Positions 8,370 through 16,728 of a stretch of 47,009 nucleotides of DNA are shown piece after piece. Source of the DNA: Microbacteriaceae bacterium (GTDB lineage Bacteria; Actinomycetota; Actinomycetes; Actinomycetales; Microbacteriaceae); assembly GCA_025352325.1 (NCBI GenBank), contig JANXTR010000030.1:1-47009 (forward strand). The letters are read 5' to 3'. The translations under genes were made by a program, and so were the position numbers. The notes under the pieces are model-generated. The model searched no databases. It had not been told where the DNA came from and saw only the letters and a list, made by a program, of their open reading frames with translations. The stretch's first letter is position 1. Each line of letters starts with the position of its first letter.

Positions 8370-9341
8370 CTACGGGGTCGGGGTCGGTGACGCGGTCGAG
8401 TTGCTGCCTGCGGCACCCGCGAAGGTGTTGCTGATGAAGGTCGTCAGCGCGGTGTTCGAGGTGAGCTTGCCGGTGTACTTCTTCTCGTTGACGACGATCA
8501 GGGGCGCCGAGGTGAGCGTCGTCACGTTGGCGTTCAAGATGCCGCCGTGCGTCGCGCGCTGCGTGGCCGCGGTGACCCAACTGCCGTAGCTGTTGCCGGT
8601 GACGCACGAGATCACCTTGGCGTCGGTGACGCCCGCCTTCGTGACCAGGGCCGAGAGGGCGGTCGTCGTCATCGAGGTCTCTTTCGAGGTGGATGCCGCG
8701 GCCAGGAGTGCCGCGTGCGCGCTCAGGAAGTGGTTCGGGTCGGTCGCAGCGACACAGGCTGCCGCGTTGGCCGCGCGCGCCGAGTAGTCGTTCGCCGAGG
8801 TGCTGGAGGTTGCCACCGGGTGGATCTCGAGGGTGATGTAGCCGGCCGCGAGCCAGTTGTCAACCACCGTACCCTGGGCCTTGTTGAAGCTCGCCGTGCG
8901 GGGGGCCGCGTAGTCCACGTAGAGCACGATGTTTGCGGTGGACTTGTGGGTCGTGAGATTCGTGGCGACCGGTTTGGCATCCGTCTGGAGGGCGTTGGTG
9001 GTCACCGGCGTGATGGTCGCCCGGTTGGTGGTCGAGTCGGTCGATCCGGTGAGCAGGATGCCGTCGCTCAGCATGTTCGCGGGCCCGACCTCGCCGGCAC
9101 GCACGTTGGCCCAGATGATGAGGCCCGTTCCGGTGCCCACCACAGCGACGGCCGCCACGACGGCGACGACCTGCGTCACCCGACGCCGGATGCGACGCGC
9201 CCGCTGCTCCTTGCGGCGCACCTCAACCATCTCGAGCGAGTACGCGGCCTGCTCGCGCTTGGAGAGCTTGCGGCGCTGCTTGTTCGTCAGCTCGCGGACG
9301 GGGGCGGGGTGTTCGTCGTTGATGGGGCTGGATTTTGGCAT
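8370..9341 (-). CDS. Membrane-anchored DsbA/thioredoxin-fold protein lacking CXXC
   Basis: 323 residues. A charged cytoplasmic N terminus rich in Lys/Arg (KQRRKLSKREQ, RRKEQRARRIRRR) leads into one transmembrane helix at about residues 57-77. The outer domain follows the DsbA-like order: NIVLYVDYAAPRTASFNKAQ, WLAAGYITLEIHPVA, ARAANAAACVAA, SAPLIVVNEKKYTG. In the usual family the first motif reads DYxCPYCxxF; here both cysteines are replaced (DYAAPRTASF). The two remaining Cys lie elsewhere, so thiol oxidoreductase activity is not expected. The tail is Ser/Thr/Pro-rich. TAGAAT 6 nt before the ATG marks a leaderless start. It may act as a chaperone or structural paralogue; that is inference. 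Confidence 0.85.
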   Translation of the reverse strand: MPKSSPINDEHPAPVRELTNKQRRKLSKREQAAYSLEMVEVRRKEQRARRIRRRVTQVVAVVAAVAVVGTGTGLIIWANVRAGEVGPANMLSDGILLTGSTDSTTNRATITPVTTNALQTDAKPVATNLTTHKSTANIVLYVDYAAPRTASFNKAQGTVVDNWLAAGYITLEIHPVATSSTSANDYSARAANAAACVAATDPNHFLSAHAALLAAASTSKETSMTTTALSALVTKAGVTDAKVISCVTGNSYGSWVTAATQRATHGGILNANVTTLTSAPLIVVNEKKYTGKLTSNTALTTFISNTFAGAAGSNSTASPTPTP

Positions 9342-9457
9342 CGATGCATTCTAGGGATACCGCGAAGGCCGTGACTGAACGCCGGATGGGCGATCACCCA
9401 GGAATGCCCTCGTGTCGAGCTCGGTTGACGTCGGTGACCTGGAAGAGGATGGACCGC

Positions 9458-10342
9458 ATGACCGACGCCGCCACGACGACTCAGACCGCCGCCGCACCGA
9501 AGACCGCCGCACCGACGACCGATGCACCGAAGAGTGCCGCCGAGCAGCACGCCTACTACCACGAACGCCGCGAGCTGGCCGTCGTGCAGCCGCAGGGGAG
9601 CCTCGCGCTCACCAACACCCAGGCGATCGACTCGGAGCAGACGATCTGGGGCGTTCCCGGGCGCTGGGCGCCGCTGATGGCGGGGGAGTCGGGCCTGAAG
9701 GTCATCGCGGACGCCGCCGACGGCATCCAGGTGGATGGCGTGTTCGTCGACGGCGAGGCGACCGTGCGCGGTCGGGATGACGCGGCCCCGAGCGCCATCG
9801 TGTTTAGTGACTCCGTGACCGGCTTCGTCATCAAGCTCGAGGGCGGCAGCTATGCGCTCAGGGTCTTCGATGCCCAGTCGGAGGCCATCGAGAACTTCGG
9901 CGGCATCGACGCCTTCGACTACGACCCGTCGTGGGTCATCACGGCCGACTGGTCCGAGAACCCGGCCGGCACGACGATGGGGTTCGAGAACCTCAAGGAC
10001 GAAGGCCAAACCCGCGAACACGTCGTGCCCGGCAAGATCACCTTCACCCGGGACGGCGCGGACTACGACTTGGCTGCCTTCAAGTCGGGGCGCGCGCTGC
10101 AGCTGGTGTTCGCCGACTCCACGAGCGGGGATTCGACGTACAGCGTTGGCCGCTTCCTGTACGTCGCGCCCAACGCGGATGGCACTATCACTCTGGACTT
10201 CAACCGCGCGATCCTGCCCCCTTGCGCCTTCAGCTACGCCTTCAACTGCCCGATGCCGCCCAAGCAGAACCGTTTCGCCGTGTCGATCGAGGCCGGCGAG
10301 AAGAACGTGCTGGCGAAGGACGGCACGCTGCTGCACGACTAG
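9458..10342 (+). CDS. DUF1684 family protein
   Basis: 294 residues from ATG, chosen because GGAAGAGG lies 9 nt upstream; an in-frame ATG three codons earlier has no room for a ribosome site. After an Ala/Thr/Pro-rich leader the domain shows EQHAYYHERRELAVVQPQGS, a central beta-rich part, and the DUF1684 hallmark DFNRAILPPCAFSYAFNCPM and PPKQNRFAVSIEAGEK, with two conserved Cys and the LDFNRA motif. The biochemical role is unknown. There is no signal peptide, so it is probably cytoplasmic. It converges on ppc, only 12 bases separating the two stops. Confidence 0.9.
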   Translation: MTDAATTTQTAAAPKTAAPTTDAPKSAAEQHAYYHERRELAVVQPQGSLALTNTQAIDSEQTIWGVPGRWAPLMAGESGLKVIADAADGIQVDGVFVDGEATVRGRDDAAPSAIVFSDSVTGFVIKLEGGSYALRVFDAQSEAIENFGGIDAFDYDPSWVITADWSENPAGTTMGFENLKDEGQTREHVVPGKITFTRDGADYDLAAFKSGRALQLVFADSTSGDSTYSVGRFLYVAPNADGTITLDFNRAILPPCAFSYAFNCPMPPKQNRFAVSIEAGEKNVLAKDGTLLHD

Positions 10343-10354
10343 AAGCGGTGCGAG

Positions 10355-13024
10355 TCACCCCGTGTTCTGCAGGCCGGCGGCGACGCCACTGACGGAGAGC
10401 AGCAGCAGGCGTTGCAGGTCGGGATCCGGATCGGTGTCGGCCTGCGCCTCGCGCAGCCCTCGGAGCGCGCGCAGTTGCAGGAGCGACAGCGCGTCCACGT
10501 AGGGGCTGCGCATCTTGACCGCGCGTTGCAGCACGGGTCGGTTGGCGAGCAGCTCGTTGCCGCCCGCGATCCTCACGACCCAGTCGCGCGTGAGGGCCAT
10601 CTCGTCGAGTACCAGCTGCTCGAGGTCGGCACGGGAGCCGAGGGCGAGGTAGTGCCGTGCAATCCGGTCGTCAGCCTTCGCCAGGCTCATCGCGACATTG
10701 TCGATCATGGTCTGGAAGAGCGGCCACTCGGCGTACGCCTGCTGCAGGCGCGGCAGGTCGGCGATGGCGTCGAGGGCCGTCCCGAGCCCGAACCATCCGG
10801 TGAGATTGATGCGCGCCTGCGTCCAGGAAAACACCCAGGGAATAGCGCGCAGGTCCTCGAGCGACGAGACAGACAGGCCGCGACGCGCGGGCCGTGACCC
10901 GAGGGCGAGCAGGCCGACCTCCTCCATCGGCGTGACGGTGGCGAACCACGGAGCGAATCCCTCCGCCTTCACGAGTTCGAAGAAGCGTGCGCGTGAGGTC
11001 TCGTCCATGATTGCGGCGAGGTCCGCGTACTCGACGGCGGTGCGCTCGTTGCGCGCTTCGATCGACGGCGCGGAGGCGAGCAACACCGCGGCGGCGACCT
11101 GATCGACGTGCCGCATGGCGATGTCACGGTCGCCGTAGCGGGCGAAGATGACCTCGCCCTGCTCGGTGAGCTTGAACCGGCCGTCCACGGAGTGCGGCGG
11201 CTGCGCGAGGATGGCCGAGTTCGCCGGTCCGCCTCCTCGGCCGAGCGCTCCGCCGCGACCGTGGAAAAGGGTGAGGTCGATGTGCTCAGAACGGGCCCAC
11301 TGCGCGATCTGGCGCTGCGCCTCGTAGAGCGCGAGCGTGGCGCCTACCGGGCCGACATCCTTCGACGAGTCCGAGTAGCCGAGCATGACCTCGAGTCGCC
11401 GCCCGGTGGCATCCAGGCGCGAAGCGAACTCGGGGTGCTGGATGATCTCCGCCAGGATGCCCGGAGCCGCCTGCAGGTCGGCGAAGGTCTCGAACAGGGG
11501 AATGACGTCGAGCACGGGTGGCGTGCCGGACGGACCGATGGCCGCCCGGGCGAGCTCGTGCACAGCCGCGAGGTCGTCGGCCGACTGGGTGAACGACACG
11601 ACGTAGCGACCCGCGGCGCGCGTGCCGTAGCGCTCCTGGATCTGCGCGACCGCGCGGAAGACCTCGAGCACCTCCTGGGCGAGCTCGCTGAGCTTTCCAC
11701 CCACCTCCAGCTCGGCGAGCACCTTGGCGTGCACGGCCGAATGCTGACGGACCTCGAGCTCGGCGAGGTGGAAGCCGAAGGTCTGCACCTGCCAAATGAA
11801 CCCCTGCAGCTCGCCATAGGCGTGGCGCGCGGCGCCGGCCTGGATGAGCGACTGCTGCACCACCGCCAGGTCGTCGAGCAGCTGCTCGGGATCGCGATAG
11901 GCGAGGTCGGCGTCGCGGGTGCGTGTCGCCGTGATTCGGCGGGCGATCAGCAGCAGGAGGCGTCGATGCGGCTCATTGGGGGAGCGTTTCGCGATCTCAA
12001 CGGCGGCCTCCTCGTCGGCAGACCTCAGCCGTTGCCACAGCGCGAGCAGGGCGTCGCTCGGGGGCGTGGTCATCGCGTCGAGCGTCAGCGCGCGTCCGAC
12101 GCGCGACGCCGTCCGCTCGAGCCCGAGCAGCACGTGCTCGCTGGCGATGGCCGCGGCCTTCTTCGTGATCGACGCGGTGACGAAGGGGTTGCCGTCCCGG
12201 TCGCCGCCGACCCAGGTGCCGAGGCGCACGAACGGTCGCACGAGCGGAGCCTTCTCGCCGGCATCCTCGCCCTGGAGGGCGTCGTCGATCCGCCGGTAGA
12301 CCGACGGGATCGAGGTGTAGAGCGTCTCGTCGAAGACCGCCATGATCGAGCGCACCTCGTCGACGGGCGTCGGTTTCTCCTGACGCAGCGGAGCCGTCCG
12401 CCAGAGCGTGTCGACCTCCTCGAGCAGACTGCGCTCGATCCGGATCATGTCGAGTCCGCCGGGGGAGGCGTCGCGCTCCACCAGGAGACCGACGAGGCGG
12501 CGGATGCTGTCCGACACCGCCCGGCGGCGCGCTTCGGTCGGGTGAGCCGTGAACACCGGATGGAATCGCATCGCCTGGAGGCGCTCGACCGCGGCATCCG
12601 GCCCGACCTCGCCGGAGAGGCGATCGAAGGCGTTGCTCACCGTATCGCCTGCACCCTCGCGCGCCGAGCTGCCTGCCCGCTGGCGCAACTGGCTCACCCG
12701 CTGGTGCTCCTCGGCGAGGTTCACGAGGTGGAAGTAGACCGTGAAGGCCCGCGCCACCTCCTCGGCCCGCCCGATCGTGAACGAGTCGGCGATCTCGACC
12801 GCACGCGCGAATGCCTCGGGAGTCTCGTCGGTGTACGCCTGGATCGTGGCGAGGCGCAGGCGTTCGACGTCCTCGTACAGGCCGGGAGATCCGCTCTCTC
12901 GCAGCACGCGTCCGAGGATCTCGCCGAGGGCGCGCACGTGGGCCCGCATCGATTCCGGGATGGCTTGTTCGGCGTCGACTCTGCCGACGAGGTCGGCGGC
13001 CGGGGAGGTCGGGGATTCGCTCAC
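10355..13024 (-). CDS. ppc: Phosphoenolpyruvate carboxylase
   Basis: 889 residues from GTG (V-SESPTSPAADLVGRVD), a normal length for the bacterial enzyme. It carboxylates PEP with bicarbonate to oxaloacetate, refilling the TCA cycle. Diagnostic motifs: FTAHPTEARRRAVSDSIRRL around the catalytic His, VGGDRDGNPFVT, GYSDSSKDVG, the glycine-rich FHGRGGALGRGGGP loop, and the invariant C-terminal QNTG. TACGCT lies exactly 6 nt before the GTG, so the transcript is leaderless and the longer upstream open frame is not translated. It is divergent from the GAF regulator, 121 nt away. Confidence 0.97.
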   Translation of the reverse strand: MSESPTSPAADLVGRVDAEQAIPESMRAHVRALGEILGRVLRESGSPGLYEDVERLRLATIQAYTDETPEAFARAVEIADSFTIGRAEEVARAFTVYFHLVNLAEEHQRVSQLRQRAGSSAREGAGDTVSNAFDRLSGEVGPDAAVERLQAMRFHPVFTAHPTEARRRAVSDSIRRLVGLLVERDASPGGLDMIRIERSLLEEVDTLWRTAPLRQEKPTPVDEVRSIMAVFDETLYTSIPSVYRRIDDALQGEDAGEKAPLVRPFVRLGTWVGGDRDGNPFVTASITKKAAAIASEHVLLGLERTASRVGRALTLDAMTTPPSDALLALWQRLRSADEEAAVEIAKRSPNEPHRRLLLLIARRITATRTRDADLAYRDPEQLLDDLAVVQQSLIQAGAARHAYGELQGFIWQVQTFGFHLAELEVRQHSAVHAKVLAELEVGGKLSELAQEVLEVFRAVAQIQERYGTRAAGRYVVSFTQSADDLAAVHELARAAIGPSGTPPVLDVIPLFETFADLQAAPGILAEIIQHPEFASRLDATGRRLEVMLGYSDSSKDVGPVGATLALYEAQRQIAQWARSEHIDLTLFHGRGGALGRGGGPANSAILAQPPHSVDGRFKLTEQGEVIFARYGDRDIAMRHVDQVAAAVLLASAPSIEARNERTAVEYADLAAIMDETSRARFFELVKAEGFAPWFATVTPMEEVGLLALGSRPARRGLSVSSLEDLRAIPWVFSWTQARINLTGWFGLGTALDAIADLPRLQQAYAEWPLFQTMIDNVAMSLAKADDRIARHYLALGSRADLEQLVLDEMALTRDWVVRIAGGNELLANRPVLQRAVKMRSPYVDALSLLQLRALRGLREAQADTDPDPDLQRLLLLSVSGVAAGLQNTG

Positions 13025-13145
13025 CGGACCAGCGTATGCGGGGCATGTTTCGAGTTCGTGGCGTACTCGTGGCGAACGTCTTTCCGCCCTCGGAGACGGG
13101 TGACGTACTCTGGGTGCACCGCGAGCGATGACGATCGGAGGTGCC

Positions 13146-14432
13146 GTGAGCAGCAGTCCGTGGACCGCCGCGCCGGTCGATGCGCGCACCGGCCTCCGTC
13201 ACGCGCACGACGTCGCCGTGGGCGAGCACGATCCGGATGCGGCGGGCGGCGTCCGTCGCCTCGTCCTCGAGTCCTGGCAGCGCTCCATGGAGTTCCGCCT
13301 CGACCCGGATCGCATCGTGTCGCTCCCCGAGCTCGGCGAAGACGAGTTGCGCGAGTACCGCCGCGCCCATCCGCTGAGTTTGGTGCTTCCCACCATCCAT
13401 CGACTGCTGATCCGACACACCTTCGACGCCGGGCTCATCGTCGCGGTCGGGGATCAGGCCGGGCGCCTGCTCTGGATCGACGGCGACCGCGACCTGCGAC
13501 GACGCGCCGAGGACATGCTCTTCGTCGAGGGCGCCGACTGGTCCGAACGCTCGGCTGGCACGAGCGCCCCCGGGACGGCCCTGGCACTCGATCACGGCAT
13601 CCAGATCACCCAGGCGGAGCACTTCGGACGCATCGTGCACCCGTGGAGTTGCACCGCCGTGCCCGTGCACGACCCGGTGGGCGGCGGGATCCTCGGGGTG
13701 ATCGACATCACGGGCGGCGACGAGGCCGTGTCGTCCGCCACCTTGCCCCTGATGGAGGCCGCCGTCGCCGCCGTGGAGGCGGAGCTGCGCATCCAGGGCC
13801 TCGATCAGATCGCCGCACGCACGCCGCGCGCTCGCGCTGTCGCCGTGCGGCCGGTGCTGAACGTGCTCGGCCGCGATGAGGGTGAACTGGAGCACGGCCG
13901 CGAACGGGACGTGCTCGGACTGCGGCACGCCGAGATCCTGACTCTGCTGGCCTGGCATCGCCGAGGGCTGAGTGCCGAACGTCTCGCCGAACTGGTCTAC
14001 GGGCGTGAGGATGCCGTGGTCACCCTGCGGCCCGAGATGGTACGACTGCGCAAGAACCTGCCTGCCGCGCTGGCGCCCGAATCGCGGCCGTACCGCCTCA
14101 CCAACCCGTTGGAACTTGACGCCCACCGCGTGCTGGGATTCCTCGAGCGCGGGGCGCACAAGGTCGCCTTGGGTGCCTACGTCGGCCCCGTGCTGCCGCG
14201 CTCGGACGCGCCGGGAATCGTCGCGATCCGGGAGGAGTTGCGCGCCGCCCTGCGCGAGGCGATGCTGACGGATGCCTCCGCCGAGACCCTTTTCGAATAC
14301 GCCCGTACCGACGACGCGGCCTACGACCTCGGCGTCTGGAATGCCTGTCTGCGTCGGTTGCCCGCCCGTTCGCCGAAGCGCGCCTCGGCGGTGTCGCGCA
14401 TCGAGATGATCGAGCGCGAACTCGCCCGGTAG
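13146..14432 (+). CDS. GAF-domain transcriptional regulator of the aldehyde module
   Basis: 428 residues from GTG after GGAGGT; an in-frame ATG at 13128 is an alternative start. The N-terminal half matches GAF regulators of the AcoR type: VLESWQRSMEFRLDPDRIV, then a ligand-sensing GAF domain (about 75-210) with GLIVAVGDQAGRLLWIDGD and HPWSCTAVPVHDP, then ILGVIDITGG. No sigma-54 AAA domain is present, as is normal in actinobacterial members. The C-terminal half has a winged-helix-like segment (LRHAEILTLLAWHRRGLSAE, RLAELVYG) and a helical tail. Such genes usually precede an ExaC-type aldehyde dehydrogenase and DUF779, exactly the order here, so it likely controls them. Confidence 0.86.
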   Translation: MSSSPWTAAPVDARTGLRHAHDVAVGEHDPDAAGGVRRLVLESWQRSMEFRLDPDRIVSLPELGEDELREYRRAHPLSLVLPTIHRLLIRHTFDAGLIVAVGDQAGRLLWIDGDRDLRRRAEDMLFVEGADWSERSAGTSAPGTALALDHGIQITQAEHFGRIVHPWSCTAVPVHDPVGGGILGVIDITGGDEAVSSATLPLMEAAVAAVEAELRIQGLDQIAARTPRARAVAVRPVLNVLGRDEGELEHGRERDVLGLRHAEILTLLAWHRRGLSAERLAELVYGREDAVVTLRPEMVRLRKNLPAALAPESRPYRLTNPLELDAHRVLGFLERGAHKVALGAYVGPVLPRSDAPGIVAIREELRAALREAMLTDASAETLFEYARTDDAAYDLGVWNACLRRLPARSPKRASAVSRIEMIERELAR

Positions 14433-14495
14433 CTGACCCGGTTCGCTGGCCGAACCCGTCGAGACCTCGACCGCGACGCCTTCTCCGCCGAGACG

Positions 14496-14607
14496 GCAGA
14501 AACTGCTTCCCGGAGAGGGCTGGAACAGCGTGTTGTGCCGTTTCGACGCCGGTCGGGCGCCCGCGCAAGTCCGTGCAACCCTGACGCAACCTTTTCACTC
14601 CTAGCGT
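14496..14607 (+). promoter_or_regulatory. Candidate control region of exaC
   Basis: The 231-base gap before exaC holds two short inverted repeats, GCAG-AAA-CTGC (14496-14506) and AACA-GCG-TGTT (14524-14534), and a candidate -10 TAGCGT (14602-14607). Just upstream of the -10 the hexamer GCAACC occurs twice. Placement upstream of the -10 suits activation by the adjacent GAF regulator. The assignment is inferred from position only. Confidence 0.4.
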
Positions 14608-14663
14608 CTGGGGTGACGAGGCTTTCCGCTTCCGTCACTCGACAACGACGTCAAGGAGCAGTA

Positions 14664-16187
14664 ATGACTGTCTACGCAGCGCCAGGAACCCCCGACGCCA
14701 AGGTCACGTTCAAACCCCGCTACGAGCACTGGATCGGCGGCGAGTGGGTCAAGCCCGTGAAGGGCCAGTACTTCGAGGACATCTCCCCGGTGAACGGCAA
14801 GCCCTTCGCCGAGGTCGCCCGCGGCACGGCCGAGGACATCGACGCGGCACTGGATGCGGCCCACAAGGCAGCCCCGGCCTGGGGCAAGACCTCCACAACC
14901 GAGCGCGCCGCCGTGCTCAACAAGATCGCCGACGTCATCGACGCGAACCTTGAACTCCTCGCGGTCGCGGAGACCTGGGACAACGGCAAGCCGATCCGGG
15001 AGCCGCTGAACGCGGACCTGCCGCTCGCTTCGGACCACTTCCGCTACTTCGCGGCCGCGATCCGTGCCCAGGAGGGTCACTTCGCCGAGATGGATGGCGA
15101 CATGACCGCCTACCACTACAAGGAGCCGCTCGGCGTGGTCGGCCAGATCATCCCGTGGAACTTCCCGATCCTGATGGCCGTGTGGAAGCTGGCTCCGGCT
15201 CTCGCCGCCGGCAACTGCGTCGTGCTCAAGCCTGCCGAGCAGACGCCGGTCTCGATCCTCGTGCTCGTCGAGCTGATCGGCGACATCCTGCCGCCTGGCG
15301 TGCTCAACGTCGTCAACGGATTCGGCGCGGAGGCGGGCAAGCCGCTGGCATCCAGCCCGCGCATCCGCAAGATCGCGTTCACCGGCGAGACGACGACCGG
15401 CCGACTGATCCTGCAGTACGCCTCGGCCAACATCATCCCGGCCACCCTCGAACTCGGCGGCAAGAGCCCGAACCTGTTCTTCTCGGATGTCGCCGACCAG
15501 GACGACGCCTTCTACGACAAGGCGCAGGAGGGCTTCGTGCTCTTCGCCTTCAACCAGGGCGAGGTCTGCACCTGCCCGAGCCGGGCGCTGATCCAGAAGC
15601 CGATCTACGACTCGTTCCTCGGCGACGCGATCGAACGCACCAAGAAGGCCGTGCAGGGCAACCCGCTTGACACCGACACGCAGGTGGGCGCGCAGGCCTC
15701 GAACGACCAGCTGGAGAAGATCCTCAGCTATATCGACATCGGCAAGCAGGAGGGTGCGAAGCTCGCGCTCGGCGGCTCGCGCGTCGACCTCGGTGGGGAC
15801 CTGAGTGAGGGCTACTACGTCGAGCCCACGATCTTCGAGGGCCACAACAAGATGCGCCTCTTCCAGGAGGAGATCTTCGGCCCCGTCATCGCGGTCACCA
15901 GTTTCGACGACTACGACGACGGGATCGCCATCGCCAACGACACCCTGTACGGGCTCGGAGCCGGCGTCTGGTCGCGCAACGGCAACGTGGCGTACCGGGC
16001 CGGACGCGACATCCAGGCCGGCCGCGTGTGGGTCAACAACTATCACTCGTACCCGGCAGGGGCGGCCTTCGGCGGCTACAAGAGCTCGGGCATCGGCCGC
16101 GAGAACTCGGCCCTGGCGCTCGACCACTACCAGCAGACGAAGAACCTGCTCGTCTCGTACTCGGAGAGCGCGCTCGGATTCTTCTGA
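14664..16187 (+). CDS. exaC: NAD-dependent aldehyde dehydrogenase, ExaC type
   Basis: 507 residues from ATG with AAGGAG 5 nt upstream. The start [20 protein letters not shown] and end [18 protein letters not shown] are nearly those of Pseudomonas ExaC as I recall it (506 residues). Catalytic elements: IPWNFP, the NAD-binding FTGETTTGR, the general base Glu264 in [12 protein letters not shown], and Cys302 in [14 protein letters not shown]. The enzyme oxidises acetaldehyde and other short aldehydes to acids. With the GAF regulator upstream and DUF779 downstream it forms the standard actinobacterial aldehyde-handling module. Confidence 0.95.
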   Translation: MTVYAAPGTPDAKVTFKPRYEHWIGGEWVKPVKGQYFEDISPVNGKPFAEVARGTAEDIDAALDAAHKAAPAWGKTSTTERAAVLNKIADVIDANLELLAVAETWDNGKPIREPLNADLPLASDHFRYFAAAIRAQEGHFAEMDGDMTAYHYKEPLGVVGQIIPWNFPILMAVWKLAPALAAGNCVVLKPAEQTPVSILVLVELIGDILPPGVLNVVNGFGAEAGKPLASSPRIRKIAFTGETTTGRLILQYASANIIPATLELGGKSPNLFFSDVADQDDAFYDKAQEGFVLFAFNQGEVCTCPSRALIQKPIYDSFLGDAIERTKKAVQGNPLDTDTQVGAQASNDQLEKILSYIDIGKQEGAKLALGGSRVDLGGDLSEGYYVEPTIFEGHNKMRLFQEEIFGPVIAVTSFDDYDDGIAIANDTLYGLGAGVWSRNGNVAYRAGRDIQAGRVWVNNYHSYPAGAAFGGYKSSGIGRENSALALDHYQQTKNLLVSYSESALGFF

Positions 16188-16196
16188 ACCAGGTCT

Positions 16197-16232
16197 GGTG
16201 ACCGGCGGCCCGCCTGGGGTCCGCCGGTCACC
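16197..16232 (+). terminator. Hairpin between exaC and DUF779
   Basis: A perfect 12-bp inverted repeat, GGTGACCGGCGG with CCGCCGGTCACC (16197-16208, 16221-16232), lies 9 bases after the exaC stop and lacks a T run. A second short palindrome, CCAGGC-GTA-GCCTGG, follows at about 16250-16264. The first hairpin may partly terminate or stabilise exaC mRNA, so that DUF779 is expressed at a lower level or separately. Confidence 0.55.
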
Positions 16233-16292
16233 GGCATTCCGTCCGAACCAGGCGTAGCCTGGGAAGAAAGTTTCCCGCCCATGGAGGTCAGG

Positions 16293-16703
16293 ATGTCTGC
16301 AGTCGCCACGGTGGTCATTCCCGGTGAGACGGTGTCTCGCGTCTCGCTCAGCTCGGAGGCGGTCGACCTGCTCCGCAGGCTGTGGGACATGCACGGTCCG
16401 CTGATGTTCCATCAGTCCGGCGGATGCTGCGACGGCAGTTCGCCGATGTGCTTCCCCGCCGGCGACTTCATGACCTCGGCGGCCGACGTGCTGCTGGGCA
16501 TCTTCGACATCTCGCCCGCGCAGGACGGCTCGCAGCGGATCGAGTTCTGGATGTCGACCGAGCAGTTCGAGTACTGGAGTCACACCCATCTCACCGTCGA
16601 CGTCGTGAAGGGTCGCGGAAGCGGCTTCTCGGTCGAGGCGCCGGAGGGCGTGCGATTCATGATCCGCTCGCGGCTGATGGAGACGGCGACGCCGTTCGCG
16701 TGA
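16293..16703 (+). CDS. DUF779 family protein, partner of ExaC
   Basis: 136 residues from the ATG of MSAVATVVIP, with GGAGGTC upstream; an in-frame ATG four codons earlier is less likely. It carries the DUF779 core: LMFHQSGGCCDGSSPMCFPA with the conserved His and three Cys, then FDISPAQDGSQRIEFWMSTE and the WSHTHLTVDVVKGRGSGFS segment. The Cys/His cluster suggests a metal site (inference). DUF779 genes commonly accompany ExaC-type dehydrogenases; the role is not established. Confidence 0.92.
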   Translation: MSAVATVVIPGETVSRVSLSSEAVDLLRRLWDMHGPLMFHQSGGCCDGSSPMCFPAGDFMTSAADVLLGIFDISPAQDGSQRIEFWMSTEQFEYWSHTHLTVDVVKGRGSGFSVEAPEGVRFMIRSRLMETATPFA

Positions 16704-16728
16704 CAGCGGCGAAGGGCAGACTGGTCGG

